A stretch of 19,570 bases of DNA from an uncultured Eubacterium sp. (lineage in GTDB: Bacteria > Bacillota > Clostridia > Lachnospirales > Lachnospiraceae): contig CAJUFM010000063.1 of assembly GCA_910585745.1 (NCBI GenBank), positions 1 through 19,570 of the forward strand, written 5' to 3'. The notes under the pieces were generated by a model. It was given only the letters and a program-made list of their open reading frames with translations. It was not told the DNA's origin and did no database searches. Both the position numbers and the translations under genes were made by a program. Below are positions 1 through 7,697 of the stretch, in pieces. Each line of letters starts with the position of its first letter. Positions within the stretch are counted from its first letter, which is position 1.

Positions 1-8
1 TAAATTTA

Positions 9-185
9 TTATATCTTATTAGCCACTTCTGTTACAACATTAGTATAGCACTTCACTTTCTGGTTGCGATACTCTCTGGGTGTAATTTTGTATCCTTCCT
101 TAAATACACGATTAAATGTCCGCTGGCTCTCAAAGCCACTGTCCAGACAGACCTCCAGTAAAAGGACGAGAAGTTTTCTCCCCTC
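9..185 (-). pseudogene. C-terminal remnant of an AraC-family regulator
   Basis: Read on the minus strand, codons from about 185 down to the TAA at 9-11 give a peptide containing DSGFESQRTFNRVFKEGYK followed by ITPREYR. This is the second helix-turn-helix and the end of an AraC/XylS DNA-binding domain, where GFESQ, FNRVFK and TPxEYR are the conserved elements. The frame is closed by a TGA at 186-188, just upstream of this segment, and no start codon, first helix-turn-helix or effector domain precedes it. Only about 50 recognisable residues of a protein that usually has 250-300 remain. A terminator for the neighbouring zinc-ribbon operon lies directly upstream, so the fragment is probably not transcribed. 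I read it as a 5'-truncated relic left by a deletion or rearrangement. Confidence in the family is high; the claim that it is dead is inference. Confidence 0.8.
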
Positions 186-215
186 TCAGCACATTACACC
201 ATTGATTATAAAGAA

Positions 216-242
216 AAAAGATGGCTGAAACAACCATCTTTT
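216..242 (-). terminator. Intrinsic terminator of the zinc-ribbon operon
   Basis: A 9-bp perfect stem pairs 216-224 (aaaagatgg) with 234-242 (ccatctttt) around a 9-nt loop. On the minus strand the stem runs into a T-rich tract (TTTTTTCTTTA), as expected for Rho-independent termination, about 60 nt after the stop codon of the zinc-ribbon gene at 300-944. It also separates that operon from the AraC relic. Confidence 0.8.
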
Positions 243-299
243 CCTCCGTTAATATTATTTTAGGGCAAAACAGATATTAGCCAACAGCCGCCCCCAATA

Positions 300-944
300 T
301 TATTCGACTTTATCCTTAATCTTCGCGATATCGGATGCACTCATTTTATCCCAGTTACCGTAAGGCTCAAAAATGCCGCTAACGCCAAATATTTGCATAT
401 CTACCACTGACAAATAGCACGACAGCGTTTCATCACTAGTCGGTGTTATATAAAAAGTTTCACCCCTTTTGTCAACAATATACAAAACTTTATCGGTTCC
501 CGATTCAGACATATATTCAATGTACACTCTATATACATAATCTATTGTTGAATCATCACCCTTATCTTCAGAAGTATATATTGCTTTAATAGTTGGTAAT
601 CCATTCTTTTCGTTGGATAATTCTTTGCATGCCTCTACAACATAAGATGTTCCCTTGTTAGCATTTATCAGGGCAACAGCACCCACGATAATCGCAATGA
701 CAACCACAGCACAAAGAACAATTGTAATAATCTTTTTCTTTTTTCTTGATTTCCTCTTTGCAATTTTCACAGGATCATATCCACAATTTTTGCATATATT
801 TTGGACTGGATCAATTTCACTGCCACACTCAGGACATATTACTGCTTTTACTTCAGCAGGAGCGATTTCGACTCCGCAATTTGGGCATACAGCCGCCTTA
901 TCGCTTACCTCTTTTCCACATTCAGGACATTTTATTAACGCCAT
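300..944 (-). CDS. Double zinc-ribbon single-pass membrane protein
   Basis: This 214-residue protein of unknown function starts with two zinc ribbons: C6/C9 with C20/C23 (CPEC, CPNC) and C37/C40 with C51/C54 (CPEC, CKNC). A strongly basic stretch follows (about 58-71), then one hydrophobic membrane segment (about 72-93) and a C-terminal region of about 120 residues with no domain I recognise. The positive-inside rule puts the ribbons in the cytoplasm and the C-terminal part outside. The start is supported by AAAGGAG six bases upstream of the ATG. It lies 18 bp after the related gene at 963-1604 and is probably co-transcribed with it. The opening residues MALIKCPECGK are identical in both genes, also at DNA level over 26 nt, so they share a recent duplication or gene-conversion history. 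Such zinc-ribbon membrane proteins are common in Clostridia, mostly as hypothetical proteins. Confidence 0.85.
   Translation of the reverse strand: MALIKCPECGKEVSDKAAVCPNCGVEIAPAEVKAVICPECGSEIDPVQNICKNCGYDPVKIAKRKSRKKKKIITIVLCAVVVIAIIVGAVALINANKGTSYVVEACKELSNEKNGLPTIKAIYTSEDKGDDSTIDYVYRVYIEYMSESGTDKVLYIVDKRGETFYITPTSDETLSCYLSVVDMQIFGVSGIFEPYGNWDKMSASDIAKIKDKVE
910..935 (-). repeat. 26-nt direct repeat, copy 1 (zinc-ribbon gene start)
   Basis: Positions 910-935 are identical to 1570-1595. Both encode the N-terminal stretch IKCPECGK of adjacent zinc-ribbon genes, and identity stops one base beyond each end. The copies are 660 bp apart in the same orientation. Confidence 0.9.
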
Positions 945-962
945 TTTTTTCTCCTTTGCATA

Positions 963-1604
963 TTAGTTATGGAACGAATTTATTCTTACCCAGTGCTTTC
1001 CTTCTTCTGTTTTATCAGCATGAATGGAACACGAAATCCGTCTCGGAAAGCTTTTCTTCCACGTATAATCATAAATCGGCTTACCATTATACTCATCTTC
1101 GTTGTATTCATACTCATCTCCATATTGCTTAATTAAATCTGCCACAAGTGCTTTGTAATCCTCTTCTGTCCAAATAGAACCTGTATCTAAATATATTCTT
1201 TCAAAAGTTCCATCTTCCTTATAACAAATATCCACCTCGGAATATGTCTTTCCATCTATTTCAATTTCTTTATATTCATCAGCAGTAGAATTAATGGAAT
1301 CATAATTCCTATGCTCGAAACCATCTCCTAAATCATTTTTTATCTGATCTGGAGAGGTATAATCTAGTAATTGCATTAACTTAGGGTTTTGTATGGTATG
1401 TGGCAAAAGCGATTTCCCTTTTGTTAAAACAAAGATAATCCCTAAAGTTACTACTATTGCAATACAGATTAAGATCACAATTTTTCTATGTGCTTTAATC
1501 CAATCCTTTTTTTTAGGCTTTTCAATCGGAAAACCACAATGTATACATTTCTCACTTGTATTCGATATATCTTTTCCACATTCAGGACATTTTATAAGTG
1601 CCAT
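963..1604 (-). CDS. Single zinc-ribbon membrane protein
   Basis: This 213-residue protein has one N-terminal zinc ribbon (C6/C9, C20/C23), a lysine-rich stretch (about 30-40), a membrane segment (about 41-60) and an acidic, probably extracytoplasmic C-terminal region of about 150 residues that I do not recognise. I chose the ATG at 1604-1602 because AGGAGGAG lies about 10 bases upstream and translation then begins with MALIKCPECGK, exactly as in its neighbour. An in-frame TTG at 1691 would add 29 residues, but it has no ribosome binding site and lies only about 10 bases after the predicted transcription start. It is the first gene of a two-gene unit, followed after 18 bp by the double-ribbon paralogue. 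Function unknown; envelope sensing is a guess based only on the topology. Confidence 0.85.
   Translation of the reverse strand: MALIKCPECGKDISNTSEKCIHCGFPIEKPKKKDWIKAHRKIVILICIAIVVTLGIIFVLTKGKSLLPHTIQNPKLMQLLDYTSPDQIKNDLGDGFEHRNYDSINSTADEYKEIEIDGKTYSEVDICYKEDGTFERIYLDTGSIWTEEDYKALVADLIKQYGDEYEYNEDEYNGKPIYDYTWKKSFPRRISCSIHADKTEEGKHWVRINSFHN
1570..1595 (-). repeat. 26-nt direct repeat, copy 2 (zinc-ribbon gene start)
   Basis: Identical to 910-935, see copy 1. Recombination between the two copies would delete 660 bp and leave one in-frame hybrid gene, so the pair could be unstable. Confidence 0.9.
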
Positions 1605-1706
1605 AATAAATTTTCTCCTCCTATACACTACTTTTCCTGGCGCGATACCTAATACATCAATTTCATATCCCAGAAATTTAATTAATGCCAAAAGTAAATC
1701 ATTAGA

Positions 1707-1735
1707 ATTATATTACTTTTAGGATGGATTGTCAA
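1707..1735 (-). promoter_or_regulatory. Consensus sigma-A promoter of the zinc-ribbon operon
   Basis: The minus strand has a perfect -35 (TTGACA, 1735-1730), a 17-bp spacer and a perfect -10 (TATAAT, 1712-1707). Transcription should begin near 1700, giving a leader of about 95 nt before the ATG at 1604. The position, just after the end of sbcC, makes the zinc-ribbon genes a separate transcription unit. No obvious operator is seen. Confidence 0.9.
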
Positions 1736-1805
1736 TAAATAATATTACATATACCACTTATTTCTACACAATGATTCGGCATACTCCCACCTTTGATCCC
1801 CTCTC

Positions 1806-4800
1806 CTAAAACCCCGTATCAATTTCAATCCGGCTCCCCTCCCTGGTCTTTTCGATCTTGATCTGCTGGGGTATATTTTCCATCAATTCCTCGCGGTGGC
1901 TGATGATCCCCACCAGTTTATTGGCTCCTGACAGACGGACCAGGGTATCCATGGCATTTTCGATGGATTTTTTATCCAGGGTTCCAAAGCCCTCATCGAC
2001 AAAGAGGGCGTCCATCTGCACTCCGCCGAGATTGGAGGATACCGTATCCGAAAGTCCGAGGGCCAGGCTGAGGGATGCTTTAAAGCTCTCGCCGCCGGAG
2101 AGGCTTCCCACCGGTCTTCTGTGACCGGTAAAATTGTCCTGTACTTCAAGGTTCAAGATCGTCTTACTCCGTTTGTTATCCGAATCATCCTTACGAAACA
2201 ATTCAAATTGACCATCACTCATAGGCAGGAGACGCCGGTTGGCCGCAGCGATGATATGATCAAAACCAGCAGCCTGTATATACTGTTCAAAAGTGATCTT
2301 TGCCCGGTTGGATATATTTCCTGTGATAAGATCGTAAAGCCGGGTACACCGGTTATATTCCTCCCAGAATTTTTCCAATAAACTCCTCTGAGCGGATATC
2401 TTTTCCTTTATCCTCGCATTCTTGTCAAGCCGGTTCTCGATCTGCGTGCACCGCTTCCTAAGCCTTTCGATCAAGAGATCCTGCTCCTCGGATTCCCTCT
2501 CTAGCTGCTCCTCCGCCATTTCTTTTTTCCCTCTGGCATCTGCCTTTGCCTGCTTTAACTGCTGGCTGTTAGTCTGAACCTCCTGTCTGTATTCATGGAT
2601 CTTTTTCTCATTTTCCGCGATCTCATCCTCATCGGTCAGAATTTCCAGAAATGCCTCTTCCGTTGCGAAGTTCTCTTCCTTTAAAAGGTTCTCAAAATTA
2701 CTGCTGGATTCTTTCGCCATTTCTCTCTGGGATTGAAATCTTGTCTCCAGAACACCGAGAGCGGCCTCTGCCTCCGCCTTCTTAGTGTTTACTTTCTGTT
2801 TCGCGGTGTTGGCTTTTTCGATGGCCTCATAAAGACCGGCCGCCTCCTTTTCTGCCTTTTCTTGCTCTTTCACTGCCGTCGGAAGATCCGGATATGCCAG
2901 CTTTTCATATTCCTTTAAGGCGGTTTTCGTCTCTACAAAGGCAGTCTGGTTCTTCCCTTTTCTTGTAGTAAGATCTTCCTTTCGCGCCGTAAGGTCTTCG
3001 GTTTCTTTCCCTCTGGCGGTCTCGATATCCTGTACCGCCTTCTCATAGGTTCCACAGTCCTCTGCCAGCCGGTTTTCCTCCTTTTCATTAGCCAGGATCT
3101 GTTCCTTAACCACGTCCCATGCGGAAGAAATCTTTTCAAAAAAAAGCTCTATGGAATCATTCTCAGGAAGATCAGCATTATGATCTGCCTGTTTCATCAA
3201 GGTTAAGATCTGGTTTCTTAATTGTTCTTCATCGGATTCCAGCGCTGTCTTTGCTTTCTCTGCCTTTATACAGGAGCTGTCTTTCGCCCCCTTGGCTTTT
3301 TCCTCCCTCTCCCGCAGTTCTTTCAGCTCCTCTTCGGATGCCGTCTCCTCCGGCAATACTGCTGGCTCCGGATGGTGGGTGGATCCGCAGACCGGACACT
3401 TTTTCCCTTCCTCTAAGTGCTGCGCCAATATGCCTGCCCGACAGTTCTCAAGAATACGTTCACACTGCCTGCGCTCTTTGGAAATTTTCTCAAAGTGTTC
3501 CTGAGTCAGCCGGAAAGCATCCTGCTTCACATTAAGTTCCAGTTTCTTTTCCTCATATTCAGGGATGGCATGTTCCAGAATATTCTTCATCCCTGCTTCC
3601 AGTGTCTGTAACTCTTTTCCCCGGTTCTGCACTTCCACCCGTCTCGGTGCACATCCCTCAAGCTCTTTGATCACCGCTGCCAGATGATCGATCTTATACT
3701 TTAACTTCTTTTTATCCTCACGTAATGTCTGTTCTTCCTTATCCAGACCTTCCTCTTTCTTTTTCAGCGCTTCTATCTCCGAGATCAGCGCATCTCTTTT
3801 TTCATATTTGGGAATATCCTCTTTCAGCCTTTCAGCGGTTTTTTTCTGCTCTTGCGCCCTTGCTTCATCTTCCAGACTTTTTTTCAATGCCTCTTCCGCC
3901 AGGTGGACTTCCTTCCTAATCCCGGCCAGCTCCTCTTTTTTGCTATTAATCTCTCCCTCTGTGTCTGACGACTCCCGCTCCTCTTTTTTCCAGGTTTCAT
4001 ACATCGGTTTAATTTTGCGGACCGCCGTCTTTTGACGCTCTGTGAGAAGCTCCAGTTCCCTGATTCCAGTTTCTCTGGCATCCAGCTTGTCCTTTTCTTC
4101 GGTGAATTTCTTAAGCCTTTGAAGAAATTCATTATTGGTGTGTGCGTTGTGAAGCGCCTTCTTTTTCTCCTCCCCTGTTTGTTTTTCAGTATGTAGTTCT
4201 TTTTGAGCATTCTTCAATTCAGCAGCATCCGCCGAAAGCATATCCGTTAACACGCGGAGCATTTCCTCCAGATTCCAGGCGCTGCCGCTGGAATCTGACT
4301 CTTCCTGCATAGACAGCAGTACCTCTCCCAGACTGCTGTCTTTTGGCGCCTCTGCATCTTTAAAATACTGAACAATGCTCCTCTCTGCCTTCTTTTTCTC
4401 TGAAAAACTGGTATCTTTTCTTTCTTTTAATTTATACTGCATTCTTTCATAGCCAGAGGTCATAAAAATAGTCCGGAGGATCTTCGTCCGGTCCTCTGTG
4501 GAGGCATTCAGCAAATCCCAGAATTCCCCCTGGGCGATCATGGCGATCTGCTTAAACTGCTTAAAGTCAATCTTCAGCAGTTCTATTATTGCATGATTCA
4601 CCTGCGTCGTGCCCTCGACGGGCGCTTTATCCCCGCAGTAAAATTCCGCCCGTTCCTTCTCCGTGATCATGCCCTCCCCCCGCTGTTTCGGCCGGTCATA
4701 GGAGGGCTTCCTGTACACACGATACTCTTTTCCCTGGTGGATAAAGGAAAAATCCACAAAGCTCTTGGCCAAGGGACTGGCGTATTCACTGCGGAGATTT

Positions 4801-4994
4801 TTCGTATCCCGGAAAGAACCACTGGTCTCACCATACAAGGCGAAGCAGATGGCATCAAAAATCGTGGTCTTCCCCGCCCCGGTATCTCCGCAGATCAGGA
4901 ACAGACCTTTCTTTTCAAAGGGTTCAAAATTTATCTCAGGCATTTCATCCGCATAGGGGCCAAATGCACTGATCTTCAGTTTAACCGGCTTCAT
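1806..4994 (-). CDS. sbcC: Exonuclease SbcCD, ATPase subunit SbcC (Rad50-like)
   Basis: SbcC is the SMC-type ATPase that, with the SbcD nuclease, opens hairpins and processes DNA ends during repair and replication. The 1062-residue protein is full length for the family. Visible parts in order are the Walker A GDTGAGKTT (36-44), the Q-loop (AQGEF, Q155), long charged coiled coils, the zinc hook CPVC (533-536) near the middle, the return coiled coil, the ABC signature SLSGGES (964-970), Walker B ending in DE (1000-1001), the D-loop (GTLD, 1004-1007) and the H-loop histidine (H1033). Its ATG at 4994 lies inside the end of sbcD (14-nt overlap), which indicates translational coupling and a fixed ratio of subunits. 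It is the last gene of an operon that begins with the phospholipase/phosphatase fusion gene. No clear terminator follows it. Confidence 0.97.
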   Translation of the reverse strand: MKPVKLKISAFGPYADEMPEINFEPFEKKGLFLICGDTGAGKTTIFDAICFALYGETSGSFRDTKNLRSEYASPLAKSFVDFSFIHQGKEYRVYRKPSYDRPKQRGEGMITEKERAEFYCGDKAPVEGTTQVNHAIIELLKIDFKQFKQIAMIAQGEFWDLLNASTEDRTKILRTIFMTSGYERMQYKLKERKDTSFSEKKKAERSIVQYFKDAEAPKDSSLGEVLLSMQEESDSSGSAWNLEEMLRVLTDMLSADAAELKNAQKELHTEKQTGEEKKKALHNAHTNNEFLQRLKKFTEEKDKLDARETGIRELELLTERQKTAVRKIKPMYETWKKEERESSDTEGEINSKKEELAGIRKEVHLAEEALKKSLEDEARAQEQKKTAERLKEDIPKYEKRDALISEIEALKKKEEGLDKEEQTLREDKKKLKYKIDHLAAVIKELEGCAPRRVEVQNRGKELQTLEAGMKNILEHAIPEYEEKKLELNVKQDAFRLTQEHFEKISKERRQCERILENCRAGILAQHLEEGKKCPVCGSTHHPEPAVLPEETASEEELKELREREEKAKGAKDSSCIKAEKAKTALESDEEQLRNQILTLMKQADHNADLPENDSIELFFEKISSAWDVVKEQILANEKEENRLAEDCGTYEKAVQDIETARGKETEDLTARKEDLTTRKGKNQTAFVETKTALKEYEKLAYPDLPTAVKEQEKAEKEAAGLYEAIEKANTAKQKVNTKKAEAEAALGVLETRFQSQREMAKESSSNFENLLKEENFATEEAFLEILTDEDEIAENEKKIHEYRQEVQTNSQQLKQAKADARGKKEMAEEQLERESEEQDLLIERLRKRCTQIENRLDKNARIKEKISAQRSLLEKFWEEYNRCTRLYDLITGNISNRAKITFEQYIQAAGFDHIIAAANRRLLPMSDGQFELFRKDDSDNKRSKTILNLEVQDNFTGHRRPVGSLSGGESFKASLSLALGLSDTVSSNLGGVQMDALFVDEGFGTLDKKSIENAMDTLVRLSGANKLVGIISHREELMENIPQQIKIEKTREGSRIEIDTGF

Positions 4995-6135
4995 TTATCA
5001 CACCTGCCTCTTCTGCAATCTCTTTCATGATCTTCATCTCATCCTCACTGATCTCACAGCCATACATCATATGGTAAAAATCTGAAATCCGTTCAGGGAA
5101 ATCCTTCTCTGCCGCCTTGGAAACAACAACCTGCTCCTTCTCTCTAGTATGAGCATTGTCATACATGATCTTCATGGTGTTTTTGTAGTGTTGTTGGAAA
5201 ATGGAGATGGCATCGGGAATAGGCTCTTCATCAGTCAATGTCACATAGACGTAATCCTCCGGAGAAATAATATGCTCCGGGTCCAGAAGCTGCTCCATCT
5301 TTCCTTTTAAATGCCGCATATCCCGTCTTGGCCTGAGTTCAGCCAGTTCCACGGATACTTCCCCCTTTTTGCCAAAAGCCACCACCGGCACCGATTTTGG
5401 ATTGCTGGCCTCACTCTGGGAATATTTGAGGATGGAACCGGAATACCGCAGGGTTTCCCTGCCTATTTTCTGCGGCGAATGGATATGCCCCAGGGCGACG
5501 TAATCGAAATCATCAAAACAGTCCGCCCCAATCTTTTCAATGGCACCGACATTTAAAACCGCCGCGCCCTCGGAACCCCCGACTTCCGGATCCGCACTTT
5601 TTCCCGCCACAAATTGGTGCGCCACTAAAATATTTCTCTCGGAAACATCGATGTCTGTGTGAGCCAGGGCAGCCCTCACCGCATCTTCATAGGATTCGAT
5701 CTTTTCCTCGGGATAGAAATATTTTACCTGGGACGCCTTCACAAAGGGAAGCAGATAAATATTTATCCTTCCAAATTCATCCTGGCACTCTTTTTTGTAA
5801 ATGGTTCCATCGTATTTTGCGCATATAAAAACATGGTTTGTTTCAAATAGACGGCTTCCAAAATGCAGCCGTTCATCCGAATCATGATTTCCACTTATGA
5901 TAAAAGTATCCACGCCGATTTCTGACAGCCGGCACAAAAAATGATCCAGCAACTGAACCGCCTCCTCGCTGGGAACTGATCTGTCATAAATATCTCCCGC
6001 GAGAAGAAGGGCATCGATGCCCTGGTCCTGGATCATAGCAAGAATCTGCTCCAATATATACCGCTGATCATCAATCAAGTTAAAATCGTTTACGGATTTG
6101 CCCAGATGCAGATCCCCCAGATGCAGTACTTTCAT
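4981..6135 (-). CDS. sbcD: Exonuclease SbcCD, nuclease subunit SbcD (Mre11-like)
   Basis: SbcD is the metal-dependent (Mn2+) double-strand exonuclease and hairpin endonuclease of the SbcCD complex. All phosphoesterase motifs are present in the 384-residue protein: DLH (D8, H10), GDIYD (D48), GNHD (N83, H84), AH (H173) and GHIH (H217, H219). The remaining C-terminal part is the capping and SbcC-binding region. AGGAGG lies eight bases before the ATG and overlaps the TAG stop of the preceding gene, so the two are closely coupled; sbcC overlaps its 3' end. The length and motif set are normal for the family. Confidence 0.97.
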   Translation of the reverse strand: MKVLHLGDLHLGKSVNDFNLIDDQRYILEQILAMIQDQGIDALLLAGDIYDRSVPSEEAVQLLDHFLCRLSEIGVDTFIISGNHDSDERLHFGSRLFETNHVFICAKYDGTIYKKECQDEFGRINIYLLPFVKASQVKYFYPEEKIESYEDAVRAALAHTDIDVSERNILVAHQFVAGKSADPEVGGSEGAAVLNVGAIEKIGADCFDDFDYVALGHIHSPQKIGRETLRYSGSILKYSQSEASNPKSVPVVAFGKKGEVSVELAELRPRRDMRHLKGKMEQLLDPEHIISPEDYVYVTLTDEEPIPDAISIFQQHYKNTMKIMYDNAHTREKEQVVVSKAAEKDFPERISDFYHMMYGCEISEDEMKIMKEIAEEAGVINEAG

Positions 6136-6147
6136 ATCATAATCCTC

Positions 6148-7497
6148 CTAACGTTTCCTCTCTGTATCCACCAGTTTCCCCCGGATCATCTCGATTTGCT
6201 CCGGCGGTACTCCGATAGAGCGCATATAGTTTCCGGCGTCACCATATTTTTCCCGGAAAAATTGTAAAAACCGAAGGATAAATTCTTCTCTCGGAATGAT
6301 GATGTTAATATCCATATCCGGGTGATTCTTGCGCGCCAGGGCAAAACGTTTTGCATTACATTCTTTGGTCATCATATAGTTTTCGATGATGTCCTTGTCC
6401 CTTACATCTGCCAGTAAAAGCAGGATGGCAGAGACGACTCCCGACCGGTCTTTTCCCGCTGAACAATGAAATAACACTCCCTGGGGTGCCTGGGCGATGC
6501 ATTGGTATACCTGTCTCATATTGGCACTGCCCGCTATTTTCATATAGCTGACAGGAACGGCCTCCACGGATTCCGGCACACCGCTTCCCTCCTCGATGGG
6601 AATGTTATGATAAGCAAAAGATGTCCTATTTGCAAAGGGGCTCGGCAGATGAGATGTAACTTTCTTTGTCCTCATATCAATGATGGTGGTGATCTGTCTC
6701 TCTGATAAATAGGCGATATCTCCACTGCTTAGCTGCTTTTGCTCATCGCTCCGGAGCAGCGTATGAACCTTCGTCATTTTTCCCTGCCTTGTTCTGTAAC
6801 CACCCAGTTCCCTGGTATTTAACGTAGTTTCCAGCAGGCTCTCTGCCCTTTTTTTCCACGCCCAGTCATAGGCATCCACAAAGCACTCTCCCTTTTTCCA
6901 CGCCTCCAGCTCTTTACCGCAAATCTCACATGCCTTTCCTATAAAGGAATCCGCCATTTCTTTCGTAAAGAAAAAAATATTCCCCTCGGAAAAAGCGGTA
7001 AAATCGGATTTCAGATCATCATTCAGACGACGGATCTCAAATGAATACAGGGCATTTATTGGTTCTTTCTCAAAATCGCCAGGTATGGTCAATTCATTTC
7101 GCAGCCCATATTTTTTTATTATATATGAGTTGAGCAGACGGTAATCGTTGTGCAGCCGTTCAATATTTCCGGCGGCAGCTGGATCCCAGTGATGTTCGTT
7201 ATACACAAAATCCCGATATACCAGGTCCTGTACCAGATGCAGATAGTATCCAAGATATAAGCTGTCTTCCTCCATCAGTTTCCCATATCTTTCTTTGAAA
7301 CTTGTAAGATCATAAGTTACCCAGCCTCCGCCACGGATACGCATTTTCAAATGACTTTCATGTGAGGTGTTGCCTTCTCTATAAACATCCGGTAACACTG
7401 CTCCAAAGAGAAATCGGTTTCTGTCTTTGATTTCCCATTTTTCAGAAAGCATTTTGGTAACTGCCATGTGCATGATCCTGGAAGCCATCTTTTTCAC
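6148..7497 (-). CDS. Fusion: zinc-dependent phospholipase C-like domain plus tyrosine/lipid phosphatase
   Basis: The 449-residue protein has two parts. The N-terminal part (about 1-220) resembles the zinc-dependent phospholipase C family, with possible metal ligands at H10, D37, H46, H49, H87 and D91; this assignment is from pattern only. The C-terminal part (about 227-449) is a cysteine phosphatase of the Y_phosphatase3 type: NTRELGGYRT (227-236), an IDMRT strand (274-278) and the P-loop HCSAGKDRSG with nucleophile C345 and R351. The HCxxGKDR loop is typical of MptpB/LipA phosphatases, which act on phosphotyrosine and phosphoinositides. No signal peptide is seen, so it is probably cytoplasmic. 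It starts at a GTG (7497) with a weak ribosome binding site; the ATG at 7488 is an alternative. It is the first gene of the operon, 12 bp before sbcD. The substrate is unknown. Confidence 0.8.
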   Translation of the reverse strand: MKKMASRIMHMAVTKMLSEKWEIKDRNRFLFGAVLPDVYREGNTSHESHLKMRIRGGGWVTYDLTSFKERYGKLMEEDSLYLGYYLHLVQDLVYRDFVYNEHHWDPAAAGNIERLHNDYRLLNSYIIKKYGLRNELTIPGDFEKEPINALYSFEIRRLNDDLKSDFTAFSEGNIFFFTKEMADSFIGKACEICGKELEAWKKGECFVDAYDWAWKKRAESLLETTLNTRELGGYRTRQGKMTKVHTLLRSDEQKQLSSGDIAYLSERQITTIIDMRTKKVTSHLPSPFANRTSFAYHNIPIEEGSGVPESVEAVPVSYMKIAGSANMRQVYQCIAQAPQGVLFHCSAGKDRSGVVSAILLLLADVRDKDIIENYMMTKECNAKRFALARKNHPDMDINIIIPREEFILRFLQFFREKYGDAGNYMRSIGVPPEQIEMIRGKLVDTERKR

Positions 7498-7526
7498 CGT
7501 CCCATCTTTATGTATATATTGAAGCT

Positions 7527-7555
7527 ATCATAGCGTACGCATTAACGTACGTCAA
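7527..7555 (-). promoter_or_regulatory. Promoter of the phosphatase-sbcDC operon
   Basis: The minus strand shows -35 TTGACG (7555-7550), a 17-bp spacer and -10 TATGAT (7532-7527). Transcription would begin near 7520, about 23 nt before the GTG start. No other promoter is evident before sbcD, so all three genes probably depend on it. Confidence 0.8.
7534..7551. promoter_or_regulatory. Candidate operator: paired CGTACG sites in the promoter spacer
   Basis: Two CGTACG hexamers (7534-7539 and 7546-7551) are separated by six bases (cattaa). As each hexamer is itself a palindrome, the element is both an inverted and a direct repeat. It fills the spacer between -35 and -10 of the sbcDC operon promoter and touches the -35. 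A bound protein would block RNA polymerase, so repression is the likely mode. The regulator is not encoded in this window. Confidence 0.5.
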
Positions 7556-7606
7556 GGTTTTTTATGATTTTTTAAATATTTTTCCAAATTCCTTTTTCTA
7601 AATTAC

Positions 7607-7635
7607 TTGAATTTTTCCCGGTTTTGTTTTATCAT
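7607..7635 (+). promoter_or_regulatory. Promoter of the DUF4352 lipoprotein gene
   Basis: On the plus strand TTGAAT (7607-7612) is followed by a 17-bp spacer and TATCAT (7630-7635). Transcription would begin near 7642, giving a leader of about 56 nt. A perfect TTGACA at 7652-7657 has no acceptable -10 at the right distance, so I prefer this pair. Confidence 0.55.
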
Positions 7636-7638
7636 ATG

Positions 7639-7650
7639 TTATGTACATAA
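7639..7650. promoter_or_regulatory. 12-bp perfect palindrome at the lipoprotein promoter
   Basis: TTATGTACATAA is its own reverse complement. It starts four bases after the predicted -10 and covers the expected transcription start of the lipoprotein gene, a usual place for a repressor operator. The GTAC core recurs in the CGTACG elements of the divergent promoter about 90 bp away, but the flanks differ. Confidence 0.45.
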
Positions 7651-7697
7651 TTTGACAAAATCATTGTACGAAATAAAAAAGAAAAAAGGAGAACACT

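Noticed and set aside
1605..1691. Extension of the zinc-ribbon protein to a TTG at 1691
   Set aside because: There is no ribosome binding site for the TTG, it lies about 10 bases after the predicted transcription start, and the ATG at 1604 has a strong AGGAGG.
7652..7680. TTGACA at 7652-7657 as the lipoprotein -35
   Set aside because: No acceptable -10 occurs 16-18 bp downstream; the sequence there is AAATAAAAAA merging into the ribosome binding site.
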